Shown here: one piece after another, positions 36,711 to 45,209 of the stretch
How the letters are laid out: every line of letters starts with the position of its first letter
Numbering within the stretch: the stretch's first letter is position 1
Origin: Cellvibrionaceae bacterium
GTDB lineage: Bacteria > Pseudomonadota > Gammaproteobacteria > Pseudomonadales > Cellvibrionaceae
Assembly: GCA_021151825.1 (NCBI GenBank)
Contig: JAGKWQ010000009.1
Location: 248,001 to 312,000 of the forward strand
DNA length: 64,000 nt
Direction of reading: 5' to 3'
Program-made: the position numbers and the translations under genes
Notes under the pieces: model-generated
Seen by the model: only the letters and a program-made list of their open reading frames with translations
Databases searched by the model: none
What the model was told of the DNA's origin: nothing

Positions 36711-37796
36711 TTAATCCAGTTTTTTTTCTGCTAAAAAATTTGATAGCAACTCTGCAATTTGAATGTTGTTTAAATCCGAAAATGGAAAGTGTGTATTACC
36801 GTAAATCCCTACCTCTGGTAAGTGAACAACGCGGGCATCACCGCCATGTTTATTTACTACCTCAGCCCATTTTTTTGCCATTGCCAAGCGCACCCGCCAA
36901 TTGTCCTGACCAGGATTTTCATGTGCTGCCACAGGAATGTTATCGCCGTAGTAAATAATAATCGGAATCTTTGTTAGCTTTAAAAACTGTTCTAACTTGA
37001 CCGGGGTAGGTGTAAGTGTGCCCGTTAAGCTTGGCATCGCTGCGGGAAGCTCACCTTCCGGGAAGACAAATCCGCTTCCTGGTTCATAGGAAACTATGGC
37101 TTTCACATTGTTGGATTTGATTGCTGTCCACCAACCGGGGCCACCACCTTGTGAGTGAGTGACTACCACCGATGGTCCCGAGCGCTTCAATACCTCCATC
37201 ATGGAATCGCTAATTAACTGCTCATCATAAGCACCGGTATTCGGAGTCATTTGACGAAAATATTGATTGAGTGATTCTGCATCTTTAGGAAACTGTACGT
37301 TGTCAAAATAATTCGGATATTGGCCCACGCGAAACATGTTGAACCACATTTGATCTTGTGGAGTTGCCGTGATTTCAGCTGGAATGGTGGATTGTCCAGC
37401 GCGGCCCCTGCGTGGTTGATCAATAAGATAAACAGAAAAATGGTGGCGTAAAAAATAGTTTTGAAATCCTTCTCTCCCATCAGGTGTTGTTCCCCAAGTA
37501 TTTGCTGATTGACCAGCACCATGCAAAAACACTAATGGGAAATGTTTGGGATTAACTGGAATCTGGTAGAACACAGATGCATGGTCTCCATGCAGCGTTT
37601 GCCCTGTGGAGTCCGTGATTTTTTTGCCGTCAAATGTTCCCGGTTTTTGGATAACGGTTCCACCGGCAGAGAAACTGCCTTGATCTGTGATTGTTATTGC
37701 TTTTGAGTTTTCTGTATCAGTGGCGCAAGCCGAAATTAGCAATGCCAAACTGAAACTACAGGTGATTTTAAAGAGCGAGTTGAGTTGAGTATTCAT
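36711..37796 (-). CDS. Lipoprotein-type alpha/beta hydrolase
   Basis: 361 residues. The signal ends in a lipobox-like LISAC, so it is probably a lipoprotein. Alpha/beta-hydrolase features: VFLHGAGQSANTWG oxyanion region, nucleophile Ser in VVTHSQGGGPG, acid probably in YYGDNIP, His in YGNTHFPF. Family members hydrolyse esters or lactones. It has no close named homologue that I can place. 18 bases downstream of the cupin-CMD gene. Confidence 0.8.
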   Translation of the reverse strand: MNTQLNSLFKITCSFSLALLISACATDTENSKAITITDQGSFSAGGTVIQKPGTFDGKKITDSTGQTLHGDHASVFYQIPVNPKHFPLVFLHGAGQSANTWGTTPDGREGFQNYFLRHHFSVYLIDQPRRGRAGQSTIPAEITATPQDQMWFNMFRVGQYPNYFDNVQFPKDAESLNQYFRQMTPNTGAYDEQLISDSMMEVLKRSGPSVVVTHSQGGGPGWWTAIKSNNVKAIVSYEPGSGFVFPEGELPAAMPSLTGTLTPTPVKLEQFLKLTKIPIIIYYGDNIPVAAHENPGQDNWRVRLAMAKKWAEVVNKHGGDARVVHLPEVGIYGNTHFPFSDLNNIQIAELLSNFLAEKKLD

Positions 37797-37814
37797 AGAG
37801 GCTCATTCTTCAGT

Positions 37815-38963
37815 TTATTTGGTTTGTGTTGCTTTCAGCTGCTGGAGAACAGCTGAGCTGTTTGCAGCAACATCTACATTAACGTCAACTTTGAGTGTGT
37901 CGATGATTTGCTGAAGTTGTGAGTCCTTAAGACCAAGATTTTGCACAACTTTAAAATGAGAAGTTAATTGGCTATTAACATTTCCAAGTGCCGCCAGGGT
38001 GGCGATGGTCACCAGTTCACGGTCAATGTAGCTCAGGTTGTCGCGGCTAAATAAATAGCCAAACAAGTGTGCTTTTAACGCGTAGTCAATTGTTGGGGAA
38101 AAGTTTTCAACTAAGGGTTTTTCTGCTGGCGCGTTTGTCAAATAACCTAATGTCTCTGTGCCTAGTTGATAATAATTAATGTCATTGGCCGTAGGCGTTG
38201 ATGCTGCACCTATCGTGTCTTTAATATTTTGTTGCTGCCGCTGCTCCAACAAGCTTTTAAAAGTAAGTAAACCATTCAGGCTACGTGGAAAGCCTGCATA
38301 GGCATATTGATGAGCTAATGCTTCTTTGATTTCATTTATGGTTAAACCGGCTTCCAGTCCTTTCACCAATGCTGGTTTGAGACTCTCAAGATTTCCCGTC
38401 GCCGTAAATGCAGCAATTGGAATGAGGCTTAGTTGCCTGGTAGTCAACGGTGCGTTCGCTTTAGCTCTTTGCTTCTCGTGCGCATTTATTTCCTGGAGGT
38501 TTTGCGGTAATTCGACTTTTTCCAACCAGGTAACTTTTTCGTCTGCCGTTGCAACGGGAGAAATAGCAATATGAGTCATGCTGCTATGCTGGCTGGCTCC
38601 ATGCCAGTGCTTCACACCGGGAGGACACCAAATAACATCACCTTTACTGATATTTTGAATTGGCTTTCCCCACTCCTGCGTGCGGCCTTCGCCATCGATG
38701 ACAATTAAATATTGGCCATTGGGATGAATATGCCAGTTAGTGATCGCATTGGGCGCAAACGTTACTGTGGCTGGTGCTACATCACCATCTGATGGCATGA
38801 TCGGCAATCGGGAAAAATGCGCTTTGCCGGAAAAGTTATCGGCGGGCGCATTTTGAATCACGTGCTGATCGAATTTGGTGATCTGTTGCTTTTGCTGATC
38901 ATCTGCTAATGCATGATTCGATAACAAGGTCAACGCCATAACTACTTTAAATGGATTATTCAT
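37815..38963 (-). CDS. Exported cupin-carboxymuconolactone decarboxylase-like fusion
   Basis: 382 residues from the ATG at 38963, which gives a plausible signal peptide (VVMALTLLSNHALA). An earlier TTG at 39026 has no support. Residues 60-170 form a cupin (TNWHIHPNGQYLIVIDGEG, GVKHWHGAS). Two CMD/AhpD-like helical blocks follow (LTTRQLSLIPIAAFTATGNL...HQYAYAGFPRSLNG and the second repeat IDRELVTIATLAALGNVNSQL). The CXXC/ExxCxxH redox Cys of AhpD proteins is absent, so peroxidase activity is unlikely. Metal-dependent ring or lactone chemistry is possible; unproven. Confidence 0.82.
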   Translation of the reverse strand: MNNPFKVVMALTLLSNHALADDQQKQQITKFDQHVIQNAPADNFSGKAHFSRLPIMPSDGDVAPATVTFAPNAITNWHIHPNGQYLIVIDGEGRTQEWGKPIQNISKGDVIWCPPGVKHWHGASQHSSMTHIAISPVATADEKVTWLEKVELPQNLQEINAHEKQRAKANAPLTTRQLSLIPIAAFTATGNLESLKPALVKGLEAGLTINEIKEALAHQYAYAGFPRSLNGLLTFKSLLEQRQQQNIKDTIGAASTPTANDINYYQLGTETLGYLTNAPAEKPLVENFSPTIDYALKAHLFGYLFSRDNLSYIDRELVTIATLAALGNVNSQLTSHFKVVQNLGLKDSQLQQIIDTLKVDVNVDVAANSSAVLQQLKATQTK

Positions 38964-39022
38964 AGTTATTTTATTCACAGGCGCTCCAATTGAATTATTT
39001 GGATTTAAATTGGTAATCCTAC

Positions 39023-40075
39023 TCAAAGATTTTTGCTGTAAAAGGATTGAAGGTGGCTTACCGCCTGCTCGACATATTTCGGCACCCAGTAGGTTTCAAT
39101 ATGAGTTGCGCCATCAATTTTAAACAGTTCTTTTTCTTTGGTGCCCGTTGCTAAATTAAATGCCTTTTCCGTCATATACAGTGAGTCAGCTTTGCTGCCC
39201 GCAATCATCAGTAGCGGCTGATTAATTAAATCCATATTACTGGTTGCATCAAAACGCATGAGATCCAGCAAGCTACTCAAGGTATATCTGAAGGTTGAAT
39301 TGGGGTGCGCATGGGTCTTTCCGTAATATTCAAAACCTTGTCGATATAAATCAAAGGGCAATTTTGCAATTTGTTCGTCTGTCAGTTTTACATCACCGGT
39401 ATAAATTATTTCTCCGCCAGCCGCTTCTTGTGCGCGTGCATCCGAGGCGAGTTTTAATCGTTGTTGGATAGTATCCAATTGCGAGTCCTGATAACCGTTG
39501 CGTCTCACCAAGCCGGAGTCAAACATGCTTAATGTGGCAATCGCTTTAAAGCGTTTATCAGTCTGCGCCGCTTTCAATGAGTATCCACCACCGCCACAAA
39601 TTCCGAGTAGGCCCAATCGACTGGAATCTACGCCGGGATACTGCGTAATAAAATCAGCCATGCCATGGATATCTTCAATTCGGTTGGCCGGTTTATCGAC
39701 ATTGCGTGGTTGGCCACCACTTGCACCTTGGTAGGCTGCATCAGCGGTAATTGCGATGTATCCGAGCTGTGCCAAATGTTGCGCGTAGAGACCTGCGACT
39801 TGTTCCTTCACTCCGCCATTAGGATGCGCGATAACAACGGCGGGATATTTCTTTGTCGAGTCGTAATTAACAGGTGTATAAATGTTGGCGGAAATATCGA
39901 GGCCATTGAGTTTGTAAGTGGTGGGATGAATGTTTACTTTTCCTTTTTTATTTTCAGTGATAGCACCTTTGTACACCAAGCCAAAAGGATTAGTTTTGGC
40001 TTGATCGTCAGCTATTGCTCCTGTTGCCCATAACATTGTTGATATCAAAAAAGTAGTCAGTGTTTTTGAATTCAT
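39023..40075 (-). CDS. Exported dienelactone hydrolase-like alpha/beta hydrolase
   Basis: 350 residues. Signal peptide (TLTTFLISTMLWATGAIA), then an alpha/beta-hydrolase: VVIAHPNGGVKEQ, nucleophile elbow LGICGGGGYS with Cys instead of Ser (as in dienelactone hydrolases), acid in MIAGSKADSLYM, His in DGATHIETYW. The closest groups I recognise are YcjY/DLH-like hydrolases. Start at 40075 behind AAGGTGATACGT. 27 bases after the aldo-keto reductase. Confidence 0.82.
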   Translation of the reverse strand: MNSKTLTTFLISTMLWATGAIADDQAKTNPFGLVYKGAITENKKGKVNIHPTTYKLNGLDISANIYTPVNYDSTKKYPAVVIAHPNGGVKEQVAGLYAQHLAQLGYIAITADAAYQGASGGQPRNVDKPANRIEDIHGMADFITQYPGVDSSRLGLLGICGGGGYSLKAAQTDKRFKAIATLSMFDSGLVRRNGYQDSQLDTIQQRLKLASDARAQEAAGGEIIYTGDVKLTDEQIAKLPFDLYRQGFEYYGKTHAHPNSTFRYTLSSLLDLMRFDATSNMDLINQPLLMIAGSKADSLYMTEKAFNLATGTKEKELFKIDGATHIETYWVPKYVEQAVSHLQSFYSKNL

Positions 40076-40102
40076 ACGTATCACCTTTTTATACATCCGC
40101 CG

Positions 40103-40954
40103 TTACACATCGAGGGTGCGAGAGGTCAGCCATTCGACCATTGCAGGATCTCGGTGGGAGAAAAACGCACTGGTAGCAGTATCAATTGCAGTAATGCTGT
40201 TCATCTCCGAATCTGACAATGTGAAATCCAGCACGGCCATATTTTCTTTCATGCGCTCTTTGCGTACCGATTTGGCGAGAGAAACAATTCCACGCTGAAG
40301 CAACCACCGCAGTACAACTTGCCCCACCGATTTTCCATATTGATTACCAATGGCGGTCAGAACGGGATGGGTAAATAAGTTGTTCTTTCCTTCGGCAAAA
40401 GGTGCCCAGGCTTCAGGCTGAATTCCTTTGGACTTCATCCAGGGCGCGGCATGTAGTTGCTGATTGAATGGATTAACTTCTATTTGATTTACAGCAGGTT
40501 TGATGCGATTGAAAGCCATCAGGTCGGCCAGGCGATCCGGTTGAAAATTGCTGACGCCAATCGCGCGAATTTTTCCGGCTGCATGCAATTCTTCCATTGC
40601 ACGCCAGGCACCGTGAATATCACCAAAGGGCTGGTGGATGAGATACAGGTCGACGTAATCAAGTTGCAGGCGATTCAATGAGCGCTCGAACTGCGCTTTC
40701 GCACCTTCGTAGCTGGCATTCCCAAGCCATAGCTTTGTGGTGATGAATAGCTCATCTCTCGCAACTCCACTTGCTCGTAATGCGTTACCAACCTGGGTTT
40801 CGTTTTGGTAGGAGGCGGCGGTATCGATGAGTCGATAACCTGTGTCCAGCGCATCAATCACGGCGCGCTCACATTCAGCAGGGTCAGTCATCTGGAATAC
40901 ACCGAAGCCCAGGACCGGCATCTCAATACCACTATTCAAGGTGATGGTACTCAT
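40103..40954 (-). CDS. Aldo-keto reductase (2,5-diketo-gluconate reductase-like)
   Basis: 283 residues, cytoplasmic NADPH-dependent carbonyl reductase of the YafB/DkgB type. Tetrad residues visible: Asp and Tyr in RLIDTAASYQNE, Lys in TTKLW, His in YLIHQP. Cofactor site GVSNF and C-terminal SLAKSVRKERMKEN (usually IPKS). GAGAGGAAAA before the ATG. First gene of the leftward six-gene operon and divergent from the LysR-type gene, a common regulator/target layout. Confidence 0.92.
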   Translation of the reverse strand: MSTITLNSGIEMPVLGFGVFQMTDPAECERAVIDALDTGYRLIDTAASYQNETQVGNALRASGVARDELFITTKLWLGNASYEGAKAQFERSLNRLQLDYVDLYLIHQPFGDIHGAWRAMEELHAAGKIRAIGVSNFQPDRLADLMAFNRIKPAVNQIEVNPFNQQLHAAPWMKSKGIQPEAWAPFAEGKNNLFTHPVLTAIGNQYGKSVGQVVLRWLLQRGIVSLAKSVRKERMKENMAVLDFTLSDSEMNSITAIDTATSAFFSHRDPAMVEWLTSRTLDV

Positions 40955-41016
40955 ACATTTTCCTCTCTAACTCATGTCAGCACTGACCTCACTATAGTCA
41001 GTTCCTCCACCTGTAT

Positions 41017-41042
41017 TAAGTCCTATATTCCGCATAGACTTA
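41017..41042. promoter_or_regulatory. Inverted repeat in the AKR/LysR divergent promoter
   Basis: TAAGTC-N14-GACTTA, with inner TAT / ATA extending the symmetry. It lies between the divergent aldo-keto reductase and LysR-type genes, the expected site of a LysR-type operator. Confidence 0.5.
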
Positions 41043-41158
41043 TAAGGAAATTTGATTAATGTGAGCTTTTTTCCATTGTTCATACTCGATAAACGGTTTA
41101 TTTTGCGATTTTAGTAGCATAATCAACGCCAACGACTGTCGCTTCAAGGTGCCATCCA

Positions 41159-41936
41159 ATGTCCGAAAACCTTAATGACCTGCGTGCATTTATCCTGGTC
41201 GCTCAAGCTGGAAGCTTCACCAAAGCAGCTGGTCAACTGGGTGTTTCCCAATCGGCATTGAGCTACACGATCAGAACCTTGGAAGAGCGGATTGGGGTTA
41301 AGTTGCTTAATCGCACCACGCGCAGTGTGTCTCCAACACAAGCGGGCGAACGCTTGCTGGAAGATATAGAGCCGCTGATTAATGGCATCGATCAGAAGTT
41401 GGGGAAGTTAAATGCGTTTCGGGACCTCCCGCGCGGAACCTTGCGAATCAACAGCTCGGAGCATGTGATCAATACGCTGCTGTGGGACAAGCTTGCGTCG
41501 TTCGCACGTGACTATCCCGATGTTGTATTGGAGATCACGACGGATTATGCGTTTACGGATATCGTGAAGGACCGTTTTGATATAGGTATCCGCATGGGCA
41601 GTTCGGTGGATAAAGACATGGTCGCCGTGTCCTCAGCCCGCCATGGTTGTTAGTCACGCACATCTTTTAATGAGGGGGGCGATAGACGGATTGGGTCTCG
41701 CTTGGGTGCCTGCGACTATGGCGGAACAAGAACTTAACAGTGGAGCATTAACTGAAGTTTTAGCGGATTGGAAAATGACTTACGAAGGCTACTATATGTA
41801 TTATCCAAATCGAAATTTGCCGCCGCTGTTTCGATTGTTTGTTGATGCATTAAAGTTAAATATAAATGAAATCCCTGGTACATTCGACGGCGTCAATCAA
41901 ATTGCTGATTTGATCGGAAAAATTAAAAGGCAGTGA
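41159..41936 (+). pseudogene. LysR-type regulator with internal deletion and frameshift
   Basis: The N-terminal HTH (LRAFILVAQAGSFTKAAGQLGVSQSALSYTIRTLEE) and the first part of the effector domain are intact up to DKDMVAVSS, then the frame stops at 41651-41653. The C-terminal end continues in another frame from about 41650 (SHAHLLMRGAIDGLGLAWVPATMAEQE) to a stop at 41936. By comparison with full-length relatives about 60 residues of the effector domain are missing, so this is a deletion and not only a shifted base. Probably encodes a DNA-binding fragment at best. Confidence 0.85.
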
Positions 41937-41945
41937 AGAGCTGGC

Positions 41946-42218
41946 CTATTTATGGCCAGCCACCCAGTCTTGTACCTCCGTCGCATACCATCTCGCATGC
42001 CCGCGCCTGCCTCTATCTGTCGGCAATTTTATAGGGGCTGGAAAATCAAAAGCCTTACTCATGCGGTCTGCAAAGTGACTCTCTCCAATGCCTATATAAT
42101 CGGCACAATGTTTCGCAGTCAAAATAATTTTTGCTTGTGCGGGTAATGCATGCAATCGCGCCGCGATTGCATCGACAAGTCTTTCATAATCCATTTCGTT
42201 CATTTTTCTGATTTGCAT
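41946..42218 (-). CDS. AlpA/excisionase-like DNA-binding protein
   Basis: 90 residues with a MerR-like winged-helix typical of AlpA-family regulators: LTAKHCADYIGIGESHFADRM...FPAPIKLPT...ARWYATEVQDWV. In P4-like and other integrated elements such proteins switch on integrase or excisionase expression. No convincing ribosome site; starts at 42203 and 42194 are also possible. With the integrase stump at tRNA-Leu it suggests the two ends of a decayed element. Confidence 0.75.
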   Translation of the reverse strand: MQIRKMNEMDYERLVDAIAARLHALPAQAKIILTAKHCADYIGIGESHFADRMSKAFDFPAPIKLPTDRGRRGHARWYATEVQDWVAGHK

Positions 42219-42259
42219 TTTTAATGGTGAAATTTAAATCGCTGCTCGTTTATTTCTTG

Positions 42260-42439
42260 TCAATAAATACACGTTTGAATTCCCGACAATCTTTTGCGTC
42301 TCCCTTCGGCTATTAATGCTCCGTAATCTTCACAGTTAAATGCGCTGGGAGGGGTATTAATTGGTATGGGGCGATTTTCAAGTGTTAGTTATAAGCGCTC
42401 TTGAATGATGTCATTTGTGATATTGGCGGTATTTGCCAT
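42260..42439 (-). pseudogene. Small element gene interrupted by an in-frame stop
   Basis: A strong AAGGAG seven bases before ATG 42439 starts MANTANITNDIIQERL, then TAA at 42389-42391. The same frame continues without a gap for 42 more codons (LTLENRPIPINTPPSAF...ALIAEGRRKRLSG) to TGA at 42260. The good ribosome site and coherent sequence after the stop suggest a nonsense mutation. Lies just upstream of, and in line with, the AlpA-like gene. No family named with confidence. Confidence 0.45.
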
Positions 42440-43170
42440 TATGATTCTCCTTGGTGAATGACTGGGGTTTTAAGATGTTGCCAATTGATGGCGAGTTTTT
42501 GAAAAATTTCATCGCCATTTTTCATTAAGCGTTATGGTTCTTTACCAAAACGGCAGCGAGTATCTATTACCACAAGTGCAGATAGATAATTCGTTGGGTC
42601 GAGTGCACACAGACCACCTAAATCAAATTTGTAGTCGTAGATGTTGTAGGTGTTCAGCGATATCGCCGCAGCCGTTTTACTTGATCACAGTGCTTATTAA
42701 CAAGGGTTAGACGCTTCGCTACTGCATGAAATTGGCTGGGTTTGTGTGTGCCATAGGTGATAGATTTGTGCATTTTTCCTCGTGTTGGTTAATCAATAAG
42801 TCTTCGATCAGTTTCAATCCTTTGGATGCTGCGTCCGAGAGTGGTTTCAGCAATAACACCGGCGTGTTTCAATTGTTTCGCAAAAACTTTGACAGTTTTT
42901 ACTGGCATTACCCTTGTGCAGGTAGAAAAAGCCGCGGAAAAATACGCGCGGGATCACCGGGTTTTTATGCGTTTTAGTCTCTAGATGTCCTCGCCGGGTC
43001 GATTGCCATTCAGGGTGGTGTATGTAGCAGAATGGAAATATATAAATGATAAAAAGCATAGGCGGAATACGATACCAAGCCGACGTAAAGTGTTACGGAC
43101 AGCTATCGGTGTGGTATAAGTTTTATTTCAGCGTGCGTGAGCATCCCCGCAAATATAGCTAATCATGAAT
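42440..43170. other. Decayed region upstream of the AlpA-like gene
   Basis: About 730 bases with no intact gene. On the minus strand a stretch at roughly 42440-42650 reads like broken coding sequence (NIYDYKFDLGGLCALDP, then after a stop MKNGDEIFQKLAINW). Another open frame at 42847-43059 (WQSTRRGHLETKTHKNP, VIPRVFFRGFFYL) has no recognised family. Both look like remnants of element genes. Confidence 0.4.
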
Positions 43171-43173
43171 ATT

Positions 43174-43262
43174 TTTTTGCAGATAAAAATGTATGCAAAA
43201 AGTTGCTATTTTTTGCAGATAAAAATGGGGGGGCAACAATTGTTATTTTTGCAGATAAAAAT
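43174..43262. repeat. Three copies of a 17-bp motif at exact 36-bp spacing
   Basis: TTTTTGCAGATAAAAAT at 43174, 43210 and 43246. The 19-base intervals differ from each other but each contains a GCAA/TTGC-like core. The motif has T-run/A-run symmetry. It lies 140 bases before the first gene of the biosynthetic cluster. Confidence 0.9.
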
Positions 43263-43340
43263 AGGGGCAGAAATTGCTGTTGTTGTCACAAGTAGTGTTA
43301 GAAGGTCCAGCATTTTACAGTTTCAGCGGTCCTTGACCTA

Positions 43341-43356
43341 CCATAATCAAATATGG
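43341..43356. promoter_or_regulatory. CCATA-N6-TATGG inverted repeat upstream of the methyltransferase
   Basis: A 16-base near-palindrome 44 bases before the methyltransferase ATG, beside TTGACC (43333-43338). It could be an operator or promoter part; no convincing -10 is seen. Confidence 0.35.
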
Positions 43357-43399
43357 CCTAATCATGCTTGGTTAAGCCACCAGCTTTAAATATGGTGCT

Positions 43400-44221
43400 A
43401 TGCAGAACTCTAAAAATAATCGTAACAATTTTGAGATTGTTAACAAAATAAATGGAGATAGCGAAGCTGTTCAATGGCTGGACGCCGCTGACGCGCTCAA
43501 TTTTATTCAAAGATGTAAACTGGAAATGCGTCAGTTTTGCCCTGTTCAACCCGGCCAGCATGTATTGGATGTTGGTTGTGGTGTAGGGCAGGAGGTAAGG
43601 CGCCTGGCTGATGTTGTTGGTGGTAGCGGTTCGGTTATTGGAATTGATATCAGTGTCAATTTAATAGATGAAGCCCGGCGCCGTTACGCTAATCAAGGCC
43701 TCTCTTTAGAGTTTTATGTCGGGGGCGCTGAAAAAATACAGTTCTCCGATGATAGTTTTGATATTTGTCGAGCGGAACGCGTTATTGAATATGTAGATGA
43801 TCCGCGCCTTATGTTATCGGAGATGGTGCGAGTGACCCGACCTGGGGGATCTCTATTATTATTTGATTTCGATTATCGTGGAATCATCGTTGATACGACT
43901 AATCGAGCATTAGCTAGAAAAATTAATGAAATTGTAGCGTTCTCTGTTCCAAATGCAGAGATTGGCGGTGCTTTGCCGCGATTGTGTCATGAGTTGGGAT
44001 TGGTTGATATCAGAGTCTCCCCGCAGTTGTTTCAGATTTCGTTTTTTGTATATACGGCACTGGTTCAAGACGCAATGCTGGATGCGCTTAAGCAAGGTCA
44101 GTTGACGCAAGCGGAGTTTGATAGTTGGTGGGGGGAGCTGAGAGCGGCTGAAAACTCAGGGAGCTTTTTTGCAACGGTTTCCGGTTTTATTGTGGTTGGA
44201 TGTAAGTTATCAAAAATTTGA
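43400..44221 (+). CDS. SAM-dependent class I methyltransferase
   Basis: 273 residues. SAM-binding motif I VLDVGCGVGQEV (residues 55-66), acidic motif VIGIDISVNL, motif with AERVIEYVDDP, and VTRPGGSLLLFDFDY: a Methyltransf_11/UbiE-type small-molecule enzyme. As first gene of the cluster it probably methylates the assembly-line product on O, N or C; which atom cannot be told. Weak ribosome site (GGTG). 37 bases before the ABC ATPase gene, so likely one transcript. Confidence 0.85.
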   Translation: MQNSKNNRNNFEIVNKINGDSEAVQWLDAADALNFIQRCKLEMRQFCPVQPGQHVLDVGCGVGQEVRRLADVVGGSGSVIGIDISVNLIDEARRRYANQGLSLEFYVGGAEKIQFSDDSFDICRAERVIEYVDDPRLMLSEMVRVTRPGGSLLLFDFDYRGIIVDTTNRALARKINEIVAFSVPNAEIGGALPRLCHELGLVDIRVSPQLFQISFFVYTALVQDAMLDALKQGQLTQAEFDSWWGELRAAENSGSFFATVSGFIVVGCKLSKI

Positions 44222-44258
44222 TTAGATGTAGTTAATTATTCATTTGTAGGGAGTACTA

Positions 44259-45209
44259 ATGGAGTTTAATAATAATAAAGTTTTAGTTGTTGAAAATCTT
44301 CGAAAGACCTACTCAGATTCACAAAAAAAAATTGTTGCCGTTAATGATGTGTCATTTAGCCTGGCAAAAGGGGAAATCCTCGCCCTTTTAGGAGCAAACG
44401 GGGCAGGCAAGACCACAACAATTAAGATGATTTCCGGATTGCTCGAGCCCGATAGCGGTGCAGTAAGAATCGCCGGGTATGATCCTCATCGCGAGCGCGA
44501 AGCGCTACGCCATATAGGCTCTGTATTGGAGGGAAACAGAAGCTTGTACTGGCGGATGACCTCTCGAGAAAATCTTATCTACTTTGGCGTACTCAAAGGT
44601 ATGACCATCAAAGATGCGCGTGCGCGCTCAATTTATCTCCTGAAGAAATTTTTTCTTGAATCCAAGGAGAAAGTGCAGGTTCAAAAATTATCCAGAGGAA
44701 TGCAGCAGCGCCTTTCTATTGCTGTAAGTATGATGCATCACCCTAGTCTTCTGTTGTTGGATGAGCCAACCTTGGGGCTCGACCTGGAGTCGACAATTGA
44801 TGTTAAAAATACAATTCGTGAGTTAGTGGATAGGAAAGAAATTGGTGTGGTTCTTACTACTCATCAGCTTGATATTGCCGAGGAGTTATCCAACTGGGTA
44901 GTTATGATGAAGTCAGGGAAGATAATTAATAGCGGCGTTACTCAGGATCTTGTGAAAAGTTATGCTACTAACGTATATGAATTGAAAATGATTGAGCCGG
45001 TAAGTGAAGATATCGGTTTGAGTTTGCATAGAATTGCAGATGTTAGTGTTTCTGAGGATAAGGTTTTGGTTCGTGGTGGCTCATCTGAGCTATATCGGGT
45101 TATTGCAGCACTTGATCCGCTGGAGATACATTCCATTCGGCGTCTGGATTCGGACTTGGGGAGTGTTTTCTTAAAAATAACATCAATGGAGTGTCCGCAG
45201 AGTGCTTAA
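44259..45209 (+). CDS. ABC transporter ATP-binding protein (DrrA-like)
   Basis: 316 residues: Walker A GANGAGKTTT, signature LSRGMQQR, Walker B LLLLDEPTLGLD, switch His in TTHQ, and a C-terminal extension of about 80 residues typical of drug- or antibiotic-exporting DrrA-type ATPases. Forms an exporter with the next gene, whose start it overlaps by 8 bases. In this setting the likely cargo is the cluster product, giving export and self-protection (inferred). Confidence 0.92.
   Translation: MEFNNNKVLVVENLRKTYSDSQKKIVAVNDVSFSLAKGEILALLGANGAGKTTTIKMISGLLEPDSGAVRIAGYDPHREREALRHIGSVLEGNRSLYWRMTSRENLIYFGVLKGMTIKDARARSIYLLKKFFLESKEKVQVQKLSRGMQQRLSIAVSMMHHPSLLLLDEPTLGLDLESTIDVKNTIRELVDRKEIGVVLTTHQLDIAEELSNWVVMMKSGKIINSGVTQDLVKSYATNVYELKMIEPVSEDIGLSLHRIADVSVSEDKVLVRGGSSELYRVIAALDPLEIHSIRRLDSDLGSVFLKITSMECPQSA

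Noticed and set aside
42726..42977. 83-codon plus-strand open frame before the cluster
   Set aside because: No start signal or family; overlaps a slightly more protein-like frame on the other strand.
43174..43262. Regularly spaced repeats resembling a small CRISPR array
   Set aside because: Only three copies, a 17-bp A/T-run motif, 19-base intervals and no cas genes; better explained as binding sites or phased tracts.
33754..43400. A direct repeat of the tRNA-Leu 3' end as attR
   Set aside because: I looked for a second copy of the CCGGCCTCGGGCACCA end by eye and saw none in the window; a computed search would be decisive.
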